A DNA stretch of 40,689 bases from CAG-611 sp964487215 (GTDB taxonomy: Bacteria; Bacillota_I; Bacilli_A; RF39; UBA660): NCBI GenBank assembly GCA_964487215.1, contig CAZAPU010000001.1, forward strand, positions 1-40,689, written 5' to 3'. Both the position numbers and the translations under genes were made by a program. The notes beneath the pieces are model-generated. The model had not been told where the DNA came from and did not search any database. It saw only the letters and a list, made by a program, of their open reading frames with translations. Shown here piece after piece: positions 24,773 to 32,449 of this stretch; positions within the stretch are counted from its first letter, which is position 1; every line of letters begins with the position of its first letter.

Positions 24773-26152
24773 CTATTTTACTAATACTTGATAATAATCT
24801 AATCCATTAGTTTTCAATTCTTTTAATTTTGAATTTGTATGTCCTACTACTAAATAAGAATCTTTATAATTAAATATTTTATTTATTGTATATGTTTTAT
24901 TTCCTTCGTAAATTTTTTCTTCTATTTGATTTAAATCTTTTGTATAAGTAACTAAAACTGAATCATTATCTAATTCTTGATCTACTTGTTGTCCATATAA
25001 ACCAACTACATAAATGTTTTCTCCAATAACTATACTATCTTGGAATCTAGTTATTTTATTTTTTTGATATAACTGTTCATCAATAAGTTTTCCATTACCA
25101 TCATATTTTAGTAATGCTGCTTTATAATTATCATTCTTATCTTTTTCATCTAATTTTGAACCAGTAACAATAAATTCATTATTATTTATTTTAGTTATAC
25201 TTGTTAATCCCTTTTGATCAGTATATCCATAATAATTATGCCATATTTCACTACCATTATAATTATATTTAAAAATTATACCAGTCCCTTTTGATCTAAC
25301 TCCTACTACTATATATCCATCATCTAATAATTCAATATCATTAAATTCACCAGTTTTTGGACCTCCATAATTAGTTATTGATAATTGTTCTCCTTTATCA
25401 TTATATCTTACTACTATGGCACCACCATTAGTATGATTACCAATAACATCATTAGCATATACACTAGCTCCTGCCACCATATAAGTACCATCCGGCATTT
25501 GTTTAACAGAATTTAATCTTGTATTACCTAAAACATCTATATTAGTTCTCCAAACCACTTTAAAATCTTTATCATATTTTATAATTGTTCCTTCTGTATT
25601 TCCTTCTTCATGATTTGTTTCACTCATCTCAAGATAACCAACTACTATATATCCATCATCTACAGTTATTATATCTGTAAAGACTCCATTATAACCTAAC
25701 TTAAGTTGTATTTCATTCTTTATCTTAAAATCTTTATCATAAACCCAAATATATGGTTTATTGTATCCTGGTTTTTCATATTTAATAAATTTACTATGTC
25801 TAGAATCACTAAAACCTACTGCTACAATATTATTTTTTGTTTCTACAATACTATTAATTGAACTACAATAAGTTGAATTCTTTCTAATTTTATACATTCT
25901 TATTCCTAAAATAGTACCTTCTATTAATAAAATACCCGCTAAAGCAAAAGTAATATATCTTAAAATTCTTAATCTTTTATCTTGAATTTTTCTTCTACCT
26001 TTTTTTGGTTTATTATCTATTACTTCTAAAACCTCTTTATCAGGTTTAGTCGCTTTTTTAATTTGTTTTATTTGTTTTGTTGCATTTTTCTTTTTTGTAA
26101 TGACCTTATTTTCTTTTTTTGTGATTTTCTTTTTTTCTTTTTTTGTTTTCAT
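24773..26152 (-). CDS. Membrane-anchored protein with propeller-like repeats and a Lys-rich tail
   Basis: 459 residues from the ATG at 26152 (GGAGGT 4 bases upstream; the TTG at 26164 is in front of it). The first 60 residues are cytoplasmic and extremely rich in Lys. One transmembrane helix (about 65-87) follows. The outside part (about 95-455) is made of repeating strands such as DDGYIVVGY, PDGTYMVAG, DDGYIVVGV, NNEFIVTGS and KDSYLVVGH, about 50-60 residues apart, as in a beta-propeller of the kind seen in delta-60-type repeat proteins. Function unknown; a surface binding role is likely. No LPxTG motif. Confidence 0.78.
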   Translation of the reverse strand: MKTKKEKKKITKKENKVITKKKNATKQIKQIKKATKPDKEVLEVIDNKPKKGRRKIQDKRLRILRYITFALAGILLIEGTILGIRMYKIRKNSTYCSSINSIVETKNNIVAVGFSDSRHSKFIKYEKPGYNKPYIWVYDKDFKIKNEIQLKLGYNGVFTDIITVDDGYIVVGYLEMSETNHEEGNTEGTIIKYDKDFKVVWRTNIDVLGNTRLNSVKQMPDGTYMVAGASVYANDVIGNHTNGGAIVVRYNDKGEQLSITNYGGPKTGEFNDIELLDDGYIVVGVRSKGTGIIFKYNYNGSEIWHNYYGYTDQKGLTSITKINNNEFIVTGSKLDEKDKNDNYKAALLKYDGNGKLIDEQLYQKNKITRFQDSIVIGENIYVVGLYGQQVDQELDNDSVLVTYTKDLNQIEEKIYEGNKTYTINKIFNYKDSYLVVGHTNSKLKELKTNGLDYYQVLVK

Positions 26153-26168
26153 TTCTACCTCCAAAATA

Positions 26169-26207
26169 AAAATATGATATATGTTCTACTTAATAATATC
26201 ATATTTT
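26169..26207 (-). terminator. Terminator of the trmB-to-ytxH gene cluster
   Basis: 12-bp stem AAAATATGATAT/ATATCATATTTT around a 15-base loop, with T residues following on the minus strand, 27 bases after the YtxH-like stop codon. It lies directly upstream of the next gene's ribosome site. Confidence 0.65.
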
Positions 26208-26233
26208 ATTATTTGCTTCAATGAATTTTATCT

Positions 26234-26638
26234 TTATTTTTCTGCTTTTTCTAGCTTTGTTAATACTTCTTTTGTAACATTAATTGCACTAGTTCTTAGT
26301 GATTCAATTGCTTTTTCTACTACAGGAGTTGCTTTAGCTTTTGCATATTCATATAATTCTTCTATTGAATCTTTTATATCTTCACTTTTTTCTTTTGCAA
26401 TTTTTAATACTTTTTCTTTATCTAAATCTGCTAATTCTTTTTGTATTTGATCAATTTTTGCTTCAATTTCTTTTTTAACATCATCTGCATCTAAATTTTT
26501 TAACTCACTTAATATTTCATCAAATTTTGCTTTCAATGCTTTTCTAGTTTCACTACCCTTATCTGGTGCGAAAAGAACTCCTAATCCAATTCCAGCACCT
26601 ATTCCTAATAAAAACTTTCCTAATCCTTTTTTAGCCAT
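26234..26638 (-). CDS. YtxH-like protein
   Basis: 134 residues. The N-terminal KFLLGIGAGIGLGVLFAPDKGSETR is the signature of YtxH-domain proteins: a Gly-rich hydrophobic helix followed by APxxGxETR. The rest is a long charged helix with heptad-like spacing. The family is linked to general stress in Bacillus; biochemical role unknown. GAGGAA lies 6 bases before the ATG, and the gene follows the YtxG-like gene after 3 bases. It is the last gene of the cluster. Confidence 0.88.
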   Translation of the reverse strand: MAKKGLGKFLLGIGAGIGLGVLFAPDKGSETRKALKAKFDEILSELKNLDADDVKKEIEAKIDQIQKELADLDKEKVLKIAKEKSEDIKDSIEELYEYAKAKATPVVEKAIESLRTSAINVTKEVLTKLEKAEK

Positions 26639-26641
26639 TTT

Positions 26642-26935
26642 TTATTCCTCGCTTTCTTTTTTTTCTTTATCACGATTTTTTGAAAATAATGATCCTAATA
26701 AATTTAGTATCTTACTTACCAAAGCATCACTTACTGTAGATATTGCATCTGTTATTTGATCAATTGTATCAAATATTCCATTTACACTCTTAATCTTTTT
26801 TTCTACATCTTCTAATAGTATGTTCAATTTATCAGCTGTTATTAATAATTTTATGCAAATAATTATTAAAAATATTACTAATACTGAACTTAAGATTAAA
26901 AGTACTGTTAATAATACTTCATTATAATCTCCCAT
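26642..26935 (-). CDS. YtxG/DUF948-like membrane protein
   Basis: 97 residues: one N-terminal transmembrane helix (about 8-30), then a helical segment with TADKLNILLEDVEKKIKSVNGIFDTID, typical of DUF948 (YtxG) proteins, and a charged tail. In Bacillus ytxG and ytxH are neighbours in the same way. AAGGAG lies 8 bases before the ATG. Probably forms a membrane complex with the YtxH-like protein. Confidence 0.78.
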   Translation of the reverse strand: MGDYNEVLLTVLLILSSVLVIFLIIICIKLLITADKLNILLEDVEKKIKSVNGIFDTIDQITDAISTVSDALVSKILNLLGSLFSKNRDKEKKESEE

Positions 26936-26958
26936 TTTTTCAACTCCTTATTCTCTTT

Positions 26959-27768
26959 TTATTTTTCTTCATACATCATGTCAATTAAATCATATAAATT
27001 CTTTTCTTCTTCTGGTTCTTCCACTACATCTTTTTCTTCTTTTAATTCTTCTTCAATTTTGTTTTCTTCTTTTATTTCTTCATCCACTACTGCTGTTAAT
27101 TCTTTATTCTTTTTTGATCTAGTCATTTTTTGTTTTGCTAAATCTGTATAATCTACATTATACTCTAAGCCTAAATCTTCAAAGTATTCTTCTGCATCAC
27201 CAAGTGAAATTTTTTCTATTCCTGGTTTTTCTTCTATTTGTTGCATCTCATATAATAAGTTTTTTTCTTCTTCTGGTTCTTCTTTTGGTAATTCATGTCC
27301 ATAAGCTTTTTGTCTTATTGTATCAAAATCTAAAGTTTTTTTCTTTTCTTCAACAAATAAATGATCCAATGATTTTCTTTCATGATTTTCTTCTTTTACT
27401 ACACTTTTTCCTTTATCTATTATTCCATAAACAGGAGATATAACAGGAGATGGTTTAAATTTATCTTTTTCAGGAATTTTTTCATATTCCTTTACTTCAT
27501 ATCCACCATATAAAATTTTTTCTTCTTCTTTTGGTTTTTCATAAACTGGTTCTTTTGGTTCTTCAATAAAATCTTCTACATCAAAAATAATAGGAGATTC
27601 TTCTTTTTTATAATCAAATGAAGAAACATTAACTTCTTCTTTTGGCTCCTCATAATGATTTATTACTGGTTTTTTTTCTTCTGTTGGATCAATTTTTCTA
27701 GCAACATCAGTTTCTTCTACTTCTTCTTCATCAAATAGTGCATTTTTTATTTTACTTAAAAATCCCAT
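26959..27768 (-). CDS. Acidic, largely disordered protein of unknown function
   Basis: Not recognised. 269 residues, about a third Glu, Asp or Lys, with Pro-Lys-Glu-Glu-rich stretches that should be unfolded. No signal peptide, no membrane segment and no Cys. Islands stand out: the amphipathic N-terminus MGFLSKIKNALFDEEE, the hydrophobic FKPSPVISPVYGIID (about 104-118), FDTIRQKAYG and the end NLYDLIDMMYEE; ISLGDAEEYFEDLG and the two EEEKNLxY copies add to this. These look like binding motifs on a flexible chain, perhaps for membrane or division partners; inference only. AGGTG lies 6 bases before the ATG. Confidence 0.75.
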   Translation of the reverse strand: MGFLSKIKNALFDEEEVEETDVARKIDPTEEKKPVINHYEEPKEEVNVSSFDYKKEESPIIFDVEDFIEEPKEPVYEKPKEEEKILYGGYEVKEYEKIPEKDKFKPSPVISPVYGIIDKGKSVVKEENHERKSLDHLFVEEKKKTLDFDTIRQKAYGHELPKEEPEEEKNLLYEMQQIEEKPGIEKISLGDAEEYFEDLGLEYNVDYTDLAKQKMTRSKKNKELTAVVDEEIKEENKIEEELKEEKDVVEEPEEEKNLYDLIDMMYEEK

Positions 27769-27781
27769 TTTTTCACCTCAT

Positions 27782-28426
27782 CTAATCTGAAATTTCAATT
27801 TCTTCTTCAAAATCAAATTCATTGTTAACATCTTCATATTCTTGTAAAAAGTCAATTGTTTCATTTTTAGGCCCTAGTAAATTAAATTCTTCTTCATCAT
27901 ATTGTAAAACATTAGTACCTATTAATGTTTCAATGATTTTATCATTATACTTTATACTTCTTAATACTAACAAAGATTTTGCCATTGCATCTTTGTAATC
28001 TCTTGTTATTACTTCAATTTTACCATAATTATACATTACTTCCACAAAATATTTATCTTTATATTTTGTAATTAATACATAACCATTTTTTTTATTATAA
28101 TTTAATACAGTTGAGAAAAATGCCTCTTTTTCTGTATTTATTTTATATTGATTTTCTTTTTTATTATAATAACTAACAATATCCACATATAAATAATACT
28201 TATCACCATTTGAGAATAAAACATTATTGTTATTACTATCACCAATTATACTTAAACCATTTGGCAAATATAATTTATATCCTTTAAATGGTGTATTAGC
28301 TTTTGATTTCTTTGTATTAAAAACAGCATCTATTATTTTTTCATTATCTATATTCTTAATATTTTTTAAACTACATCCAGTTGTTAATAATATTGCTAAA
28401 ATTAATAAGAAAAATAATTTTTTCAT
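27782..28426 (-). CDS. Lipoprotein of unknown function
   Basis: 214 residues. A signal peptide ends in the lipobox LTTGC (Cys near residue 19), so it is predicted to be lipid-anchored outside the membrane. The mature part is beta-rich with many Tyr, Lys and Asn and a very acidic C-terminus. Family not recognised. GAGGTG lies 5 bases before the ATG. It lies between trmB (48-base gap) and the acidic protein (13-base gap), probably one transcript. Confidence 0.82.
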   Translation of the reverse strand: MKKLFFLLILAILLTTGCSLKNIKNIDNEKIIDAVFNTKKSKANTPFKGYKLYLPNGLSIIGDSNNNNVLFSNGDKYYLYVDIVSYYNKKENQYKINTEKEAFFSTVLNYNKKNGYVLITKYKDKYFVEVMYNYGKIEVITRDYKDAMAKSLLVLRSIKYNDKIIETLIGTNVLQYDEEEFNLLGPKNETIDFLQEYEDVNNEFDFEEEIEISD

Positions 28427-28474
28427 TTCTCACCTCTTATTATATCAAACATTTAATAAAAGCAAAAGATTATT

Positions 28475-29101
28475 TCATTTTTTATATACTTCGATAAAAA
28501 AAATATTCATATTTTTTGCCACAAATTTTTGTTCATACTCTGTCATTATATTATCACTAATTAGAGAATTATGCAAATCTAATGATATAGTTTTTATTAA
28601 ATAATTATTATTAACTAATGATTTAATTGAGTATTCAAAAAACTCTCTATTATCCGTTTTTAAAATTATTTCTTTTTCTTTCTTAAATATTTTTTCATAA
28701 AATTTTAAGAAAACTGTACTAGTTAATCTTCTATCAGTATGTCTTTCTTTTGGCCAAGGATCAGAAAAATTTAAGTATATTCTATCTATTTCTTTGTCAA
28801 AAATATTTTCAATTGTGTTAGCATTATAATTAATAAAATACAAATTATCATATTCATCTATTTCTTTTAATCCAATTGCTAAAACAGTATCTATTCTTTC
28901 AATTCCAATATAATTTATATTAGGATTTTTCTTTGCCATTGCTTTAATAAATCCGCATTTTCCACATCCTATTTCAATATAAATTGGATTGTTATTTTTA
29001 AATAATTTTTTCCATTTTCCTCTATAATCTTCTGGATTTTCAATAAAATTTTTGCAATTATTTAAAATCTCTTTTTTATTTTTTATATTTCTAATTCGCA
29101 T
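28475..29101 (-). CDS. trmB: tRNA (guanine-N7-)-methyltransferase
   Basis: Methylates N7 of G46 in tRNA with S-adenosylmethionine. 208 residues, typical length. Family motifs: IEIGCGKCGFI (SAM binding, about 55-65), IGIER, and NFSDPWPKERHTDRRL (about 112-127), the hallmark of TrmB. AGGTGA lies 5-6 bases before the ATG. First gene of the minus-strand cluster that ends with the YtxH-like gene. Confidence 0.96.
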   Translation of the reverse strand: MRIRNIKNKKEILNNCKNFIENPEDYRGKWKKLFKNNNPIYIEIGCGKCGFIKAMAKKNPNINYIGIERIDTVLAIGLKEIDEYDNLYFINYNANTIENIFDKEIDRIYLNFSDPWPKERHTDRRLTSTVFLKFYEKIFKKEKEIILKTDNREFFEYSIKSLVNNNYLIKTISLDLHNSLISDNIMTEYEQKFVAKNMNIFFIEVYKK

Positions 29102-29117
29102 TTAAATCACCTATTCC

Positions 29118-29146
29118 ATTATAGCCTAATCATAAAATAATTACTA
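29118..29146 (-). promoter_or_regulatory. Possible promoter of trmB and the genes after it
   Basis: Perfect TATAAT on the minus strand (29123-29118). The hexamer 17 bases upstream (TAGTAA) is a poor -35. Confidence 0.42.
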
Positions 29147-29147
29147 G

Positions 29148-29156
29148 CATAAACTA
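29148..29156 (+). promoter_or_regulatory. Possible mother-cell (sigma-K/E-type) -10 element
   Basis: CATAAACTA fits the CATANNNTA pattern of sigma-K promoters and partly that of sigma-E. It is 26 bases before the start of the coiled-coil gene. A convincing -35 AC at 16 bases is not seen, so this is weaker than the spoVIF promoter. Confidence 0.35.
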
Positions 29157-29181
29157 CCTATGAAAAAGGAGGACATTTATT

Positions 29182-29406
29182 ATGAATAACCAAATACCTT
29201 TCGGATACAATCCAAATATTCAACCTATATTTCCTGGTGTTAACGAATCAAATCAATATACTGGAAGATTAGATAATCTAGAACAAAGAATTAATATGTT
29301 AGAAAATAAAATTAAAAAAATAGAAACAAAACTAAATATGAATACTACAGATAATATGGATTATACTAACTTTAACCCTTATCAATCCAGTATGCACATG
29401 ATGTAA
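29182..29406 (+). CDS. Small coiled-coil protein, possible spore-layer component
   Basis: 74 residues in three parts: an Asn/Pro-rich N-terminus (QIPFGYNPNIQPIFPG), a short coiled coil (about 30-52, leucine/isoleucine heptads) and an Asn/Met/Tyr-rich end finishing in HMM. This composition resembles small coat-type proteins of Clostridia and Bacilli; family not proven. AAAGGAGG lies 9 bases before the ATG, and a possible mother-cell -10 is upstream. Its stop is one base from the start of the murE-like gene. Confidence 0.7.
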   Translation: MNNQIPFGYNPNIQPIFPGVNESNQYTGRLDNLEQRINMLENKIKKIETKLNMNTTDNMDYTNFNPYQSSMHMM

Positions 29407-29407
29407 A

Positions 29408-30781
29408 ATGTTAAAAATACAAACTAATTCCAAAAAAGTTAAAAAAAATGATATTTTCATATGCATTCATAACAATCTTGAAGATAGACATGATTTTATA
29501 GAAGAAGTAATAAAGAAAAAACCATGTTGTATTATTGTAGATAAAGATATTAATATTAAAACCAAAATACCTATTATCAAAGTAAATAATACTAATGATA
29601 CAATTTATCAAATATTAAAAAATTACTATAATTATCACTTAAATGAAATAAAACTAATTGGTATAACAGGAACAGATGGTAAAACAACTACTGCTATTGT
29701 TGCCAGGGAATTACTAAATTATTTTGACAGAACAACCTATCTTGGTACTAATGGATTTTATATTGATAATAAGAAATATAATACTAAGAATACAACCCCT
29801 GCTTTAGAAGATATTTTTTATTATATAAATGAAACAAAAAATAATAACAATAATAACTTAATAATGGAAATATCTAGTGAGGGATTAATAAGAAATAGAT
29901 GTCATAATTTAATTTTTGATTATTGTATTTTAACAAATATTACTCAAGATCATTTAAATGTACATAAAACTATTTTTGAATATGTTAAATCTAAATCTAA
30001 ATTATTTAAACAAGTTAATTCTAATACAATTAATATTTTAAATATTGATGATAAATATTTTAATTATATTAAAAAAGCAAGTAATAAAAACATAATTACT
30101 TATGGTACAAATAAAAAAGCTGATTTTTACTTTTATAATATAAAAGAAAATGATCAAAATACAACTTTTGAATTATTAGTAAATAATAAAGTCTACAATA
30201 TAACTAGTCCTTTAAGAGGAAAATTTAATGTATATAATTTAGTAGCTGCAATTGCTCTTGTTTCTTGTTTTAATATAAATATTGATAGTATTATTGAAAA
30301 GATAAAAGATTTAAAACAAGTAACAGGAAGAATGCATTATCTTGATTTTAAGCAAAACTATACAATTATTTTAGACTATGCTCATACGATTAATGCTACA
30401 AAAGAAATATTAGAATATGTTAACAAAATTAAAAAAAATAATATTATTACAGTTGTAGGTTGTGCTGGTTCTAGAGATACAACAAAAAGAAATGATATTG
30501 GAAAGTTAGTATCAAAATACTCTGATCATGTAATATTTACTGCTGATGATCCTAGATATGAAGATCCAAAGCAAATAATAGATGAAATGACAAAAGGTAT
30601 AGATAATAACTATGATATTATTACAAACAGAAAAAAAGCCATTATAAGAGCTTTAAAATTAGCTAAAGAAAATGATATTGTTCTTGTCTTAGGTAAAGGA
30701 TTAGACAATTATATGGCTATAAAGAATAAATATAAGAAATATAGTGACTATAAAATAATAAAAAACTATTTTTCTCTATAA
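29408..30781 (+). CDS. murE: MurE-like UDP-MurNAc-tripeptide ligase
   Basis: Mur ligase that should add the third amino acid to UDP-MurNAc-L-Ala-D-Glu. 457 residues, a little shorter than usual (480-500). ATP loop GITGTDGKTTT (about 80-90), the TNITQDHLNVH segment, the carbamylated-Lys region YVKSKSKLF, GCAGSRDTTKR and the specificity motif DDPR at 30544-30555 are visible. Arg in this motif usually marks diaminopimelate use, but DDPR in place of DNPR and GKGLDNY in place of GKGHE leave lysine or another diamine possible. The start has no ribosome site and lies one base after the preceding stop, so it depends on coupling. A spore-specific role is possible. Convergent with the cse60-like gene, overlapping by 16 bases. 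Confidence 0.82.
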   Translation: MLKIQTNSKKVKKNDIFICIHNNLEDRHDFIEEVIKKKPCCIIVDKDINIKTKIPIIKVNNTNDTIYQILKNYYNYHLNEIKLIGITGTDGKTTTAIVARELLNYFDRTTYLGTNGFYIDNKKYNTKNTTPALEDIFYYINETKNNNNNNLIMEISSEGLIRNRCHNLIFDYCILTNITQDHLNVHKTIFEYVKSKSKLFKQVNSNTINILNIDDKYFNYIKKASNKNIITYGTNKKADFYFYNIKENDQNTTFELLVNNKVYNITSPLRGKFNVYNLVAAIALVSCFNINIDSIIEKIKDLKQVTGRMHYLDFKQNYTIILDYAHTINATKEILEYVNKIKKNNIITVVGCAGSRDTTKRNDIGKLVSKYSDHVIFTADDPRYEDPKQIIDEMTKGIDNNYDIITNRKKAIIRALKLAKENDIVLVLGKGLDNYMAIKNKYKKYSDYKIIKNYFSL

Positions 30782-30942
30782 ATTATCATTGCAGAAAAAC
30801 AATATATTTGATCTTCACCTGATATAGCAGAACTTACTTGATACTTTATTTCAATTAAGTCTCCTTCAAGATCACTCAAAAAATCATTAACTTTTTCTTC
30901 TAAATCTTCTTCATGTACCTCATCATATATTTTTACTTTCAT
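30766..30942 (-). CDS. cse60: Cse60-like sporulation protein
   Basis: 58 residues beginning MKVKIYDEVHEEDLEEKVNDFL and ending with QIYCFSAMIIYREK. The acidic EDLE-VNDFL start and the IYCFSAMIIY end match the small CsE60 family, a sigma-E-controlled sporulation protein in Bacillus subtilis; its molecular role is unknown. The ATG at 30942 has GGTG 7 bases upstream; the GTG at 30954 overlaps that site. The 3' end overlaps that of the murE-like gene. Assigned from recalled family pattern. Confidence 0.78.
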   Translation of the reverse strand: MKVKIYDEVHEEDLEEKVNDFLSDLEGDLIEIKYQVSSAISGEDQIYCFSAMIIYREK

Positions 30943-30979
30943 TTTTATCACCAATTAAATTGTAATATCCCAAAATAAA

Positions 30980-31006
30980 AAAATATGTCTAACATTGACA
31001 TATTTT
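30980..31006 (-). terminator. Terminator of the sortase locus
   Basis: 10-bp stem AAAATATGTC/GACATATTTT with a 7-base loop and T run on the minus strand, at the stop codon of the 254-residue gene. Confidence 0.82.
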
Positions 31007-31769
31007 ATTTTTTATTCAATTTTGTAATTTTCATTATATCCTTATATTCATTTTTCTTTTTATATTTATGTAAAGCTTCTTCAAATTCACTATCATTCAT
31101 TTCACTAGGATCTTCTAAATTAATAAATGCATCCATATTTTCTATTCTTAATTTATTAAAAATATCTTTATTAATTTTTTCTTTTATTATTGGAGAATTT
31201 ATTTTTTTATCAATTAAACTTACTACTGATCCAATTAAATAAAAAACAATCCATATAGTAAAAATAATTGTACTAGTTTGAATTAAAATGACAAGTGTTT
31301 CATTAGAATATATAGATGTTTTACTTGTAATGACTATATTATTACTCATTATTGTTTCCAAAGTTAATATAAATAAAAAGATAATAAATGAGAATGATAA
31401 TATACTTCCATATTTACCAAAAGAAGATATTTTTTTATTTGTGATTACCAATATTATTAATAAGATTGAAATAATCATCATGCATATATATGAAATATAA
31501 TTAGGAAAATATACTGCAGTAAATATTTTATCAACAATGGTATCTCCTAAAGAAAGAAGAGCTTGCCAATATTTTATTAAAGCTAATATTACAACTATTC
31601 CATATACTGAAGCAGTAATTATTTTTATTGTTTTGTTTTTAGATTTTACATTAATTATAAGTATTATTAATGTAAATATGGCTATTGCAAATAATATAAT
31701 AAAAAAAGAAGAACCAGAAACAATTTTAAAAAGCATTTTTATTCTATCAAAAAAACTTATTGGTTCCAT
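31005..31769 (-). CDS. Polytopic membrane protein of the sortase locus
   Basis: Not recognised. 254 residues with five or six transmembrane helices (about 18-40, 47-70, 88-108, 117-137, 160-188) and a charged cytoplasmic C-terminus (about 190-254) rich in Glu and Lys. GAGGAGG lies 7 bases before the ATG. It follows the sortase gene after 17 bases and is the last gene of the unit. It may help place the sortase or export its substrate; no family supports this directly. Confidence 0.75.
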   Translation of the reverse strand: MEPISFFDRIKMLFKIVSGSSFFIILFAIAIFTLIILIINVKSKNKTIKIITASVYGIVVILALIKYWQALLSLGDTIVDKIFTAVYFPNYISYICMMIISILLIILVITNKKISSFGKYGSILSFSFIIFLFILTLETIMSNNIVITSKTSIYSNETLVILIQTSTIIFTIWIVFYLIGSVVSLIDKKINSPIIKEKINKDIFNKLRIENMDAFINLEDPSEMNDSEFEEALHKYKKKNEYKDIMKITKLNKK

Positions 31770-31786
31770 TATTGTTCCTCCTCTTT

Positions 31787-32449
31787 TTATCTTTCAAATA
31801 TATAAATTGTTTGTGATTCTTTATCAGACATTGAACATGTTATTAAAGTTAATGTTGTTTTATTTATATTTCTATATATTTTTAGTTTTGATCCCTTTGG
31901 TTCATTATAAATATTTACTAATTTATAAGAGTACTTTGTATTTTTATAATAAATTAGAGCTTCATCTCCAATTGTTAAATTACCTAAATCTCTAAAAAAA
32001 CTTTTCCAAGAATTACCAGAATGTGCAGCTATTATAAAGTTACCATTTTCTACATTAGGATAATCACAAGGAGACATAATAGCTATATTTTTTTCTACTG
32101 TATTTTGATTTGTATTTTGAGCTGCAAATCCTTTGGCTAAATTTATTTTTGAAATAATTAATTTACCAACATAATAACTTTTACTTAAATTAAAGTCATT
32201 GATTGATTCAGTATTATAAGTAAAGTTTTCCTCTTCTACTACTACCGGTTCTTGTGGTAATGGTTCTTCAATTGGTTCATCTTCTTCAATTACTTCTGGT
32301 ATTTCAGACAATGCTAGAGAGATTTCTTCATAAACTGCTTGTCTCTTTTCTAAAAAATAATTTCCAAATATAAAAGCAAACCCAATTAGAACTAAACCAA
32401 TTCCAAAGTAAATGATTACTTTATTATTTTGTTTTTTTTCTTCTGACAT
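31787..32449 (-). CDS. Sortase family transpeptidase
   Basis: 220 residues: N-terminal membrane anchor (about 11-30), an acidic Pro/Glu linker (about 40-75), then the sortase barrel. Catalytic His143 is in FIIAAHSGN and catalytic Cys205 in TLTLITC. The Arg normally found before the last strand is replaced by Gln213 (SQTIYIF); the only late Arg is the final residue 220. Size and layout fit a small class D- or E-type enzyme, subclass unsure. It overlaps the end of the surface-protein gene by 26 bases and lacks a strong ribosome site, so it is probably translated by coupling. Likely substrate: the protein encoded directly upstream. Confidence 0.88.
   Translation of the reverse strand: MSEEKKQNNKVIIYFGIGLVLIGFAFIFGNYFLEKRQAVYEEISLALSEIPEVIEEDEPIEEPLPQEPVVVEEENFTYNTESINDFNLSKSYYVGKLIISKINLAKGFAAQNTNQNTVEKNIAIMSPCDYPNVENGNFIIAAHSGNSWKSFFRDLGNLTIGDEALIYYKNTKYSYKLVNIYNEPKGSKLKIYRNINKTTLTLITCSMSDKESQTIYIFER

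Noticed and set aside
31288..31995. Plus-strand frames opposite the membrane protein and sortase genes
   Set aside because: Mirror frames of hydrophobic coding sequence; the minus-strand genes have good starts, and the sortase motifs are clear.
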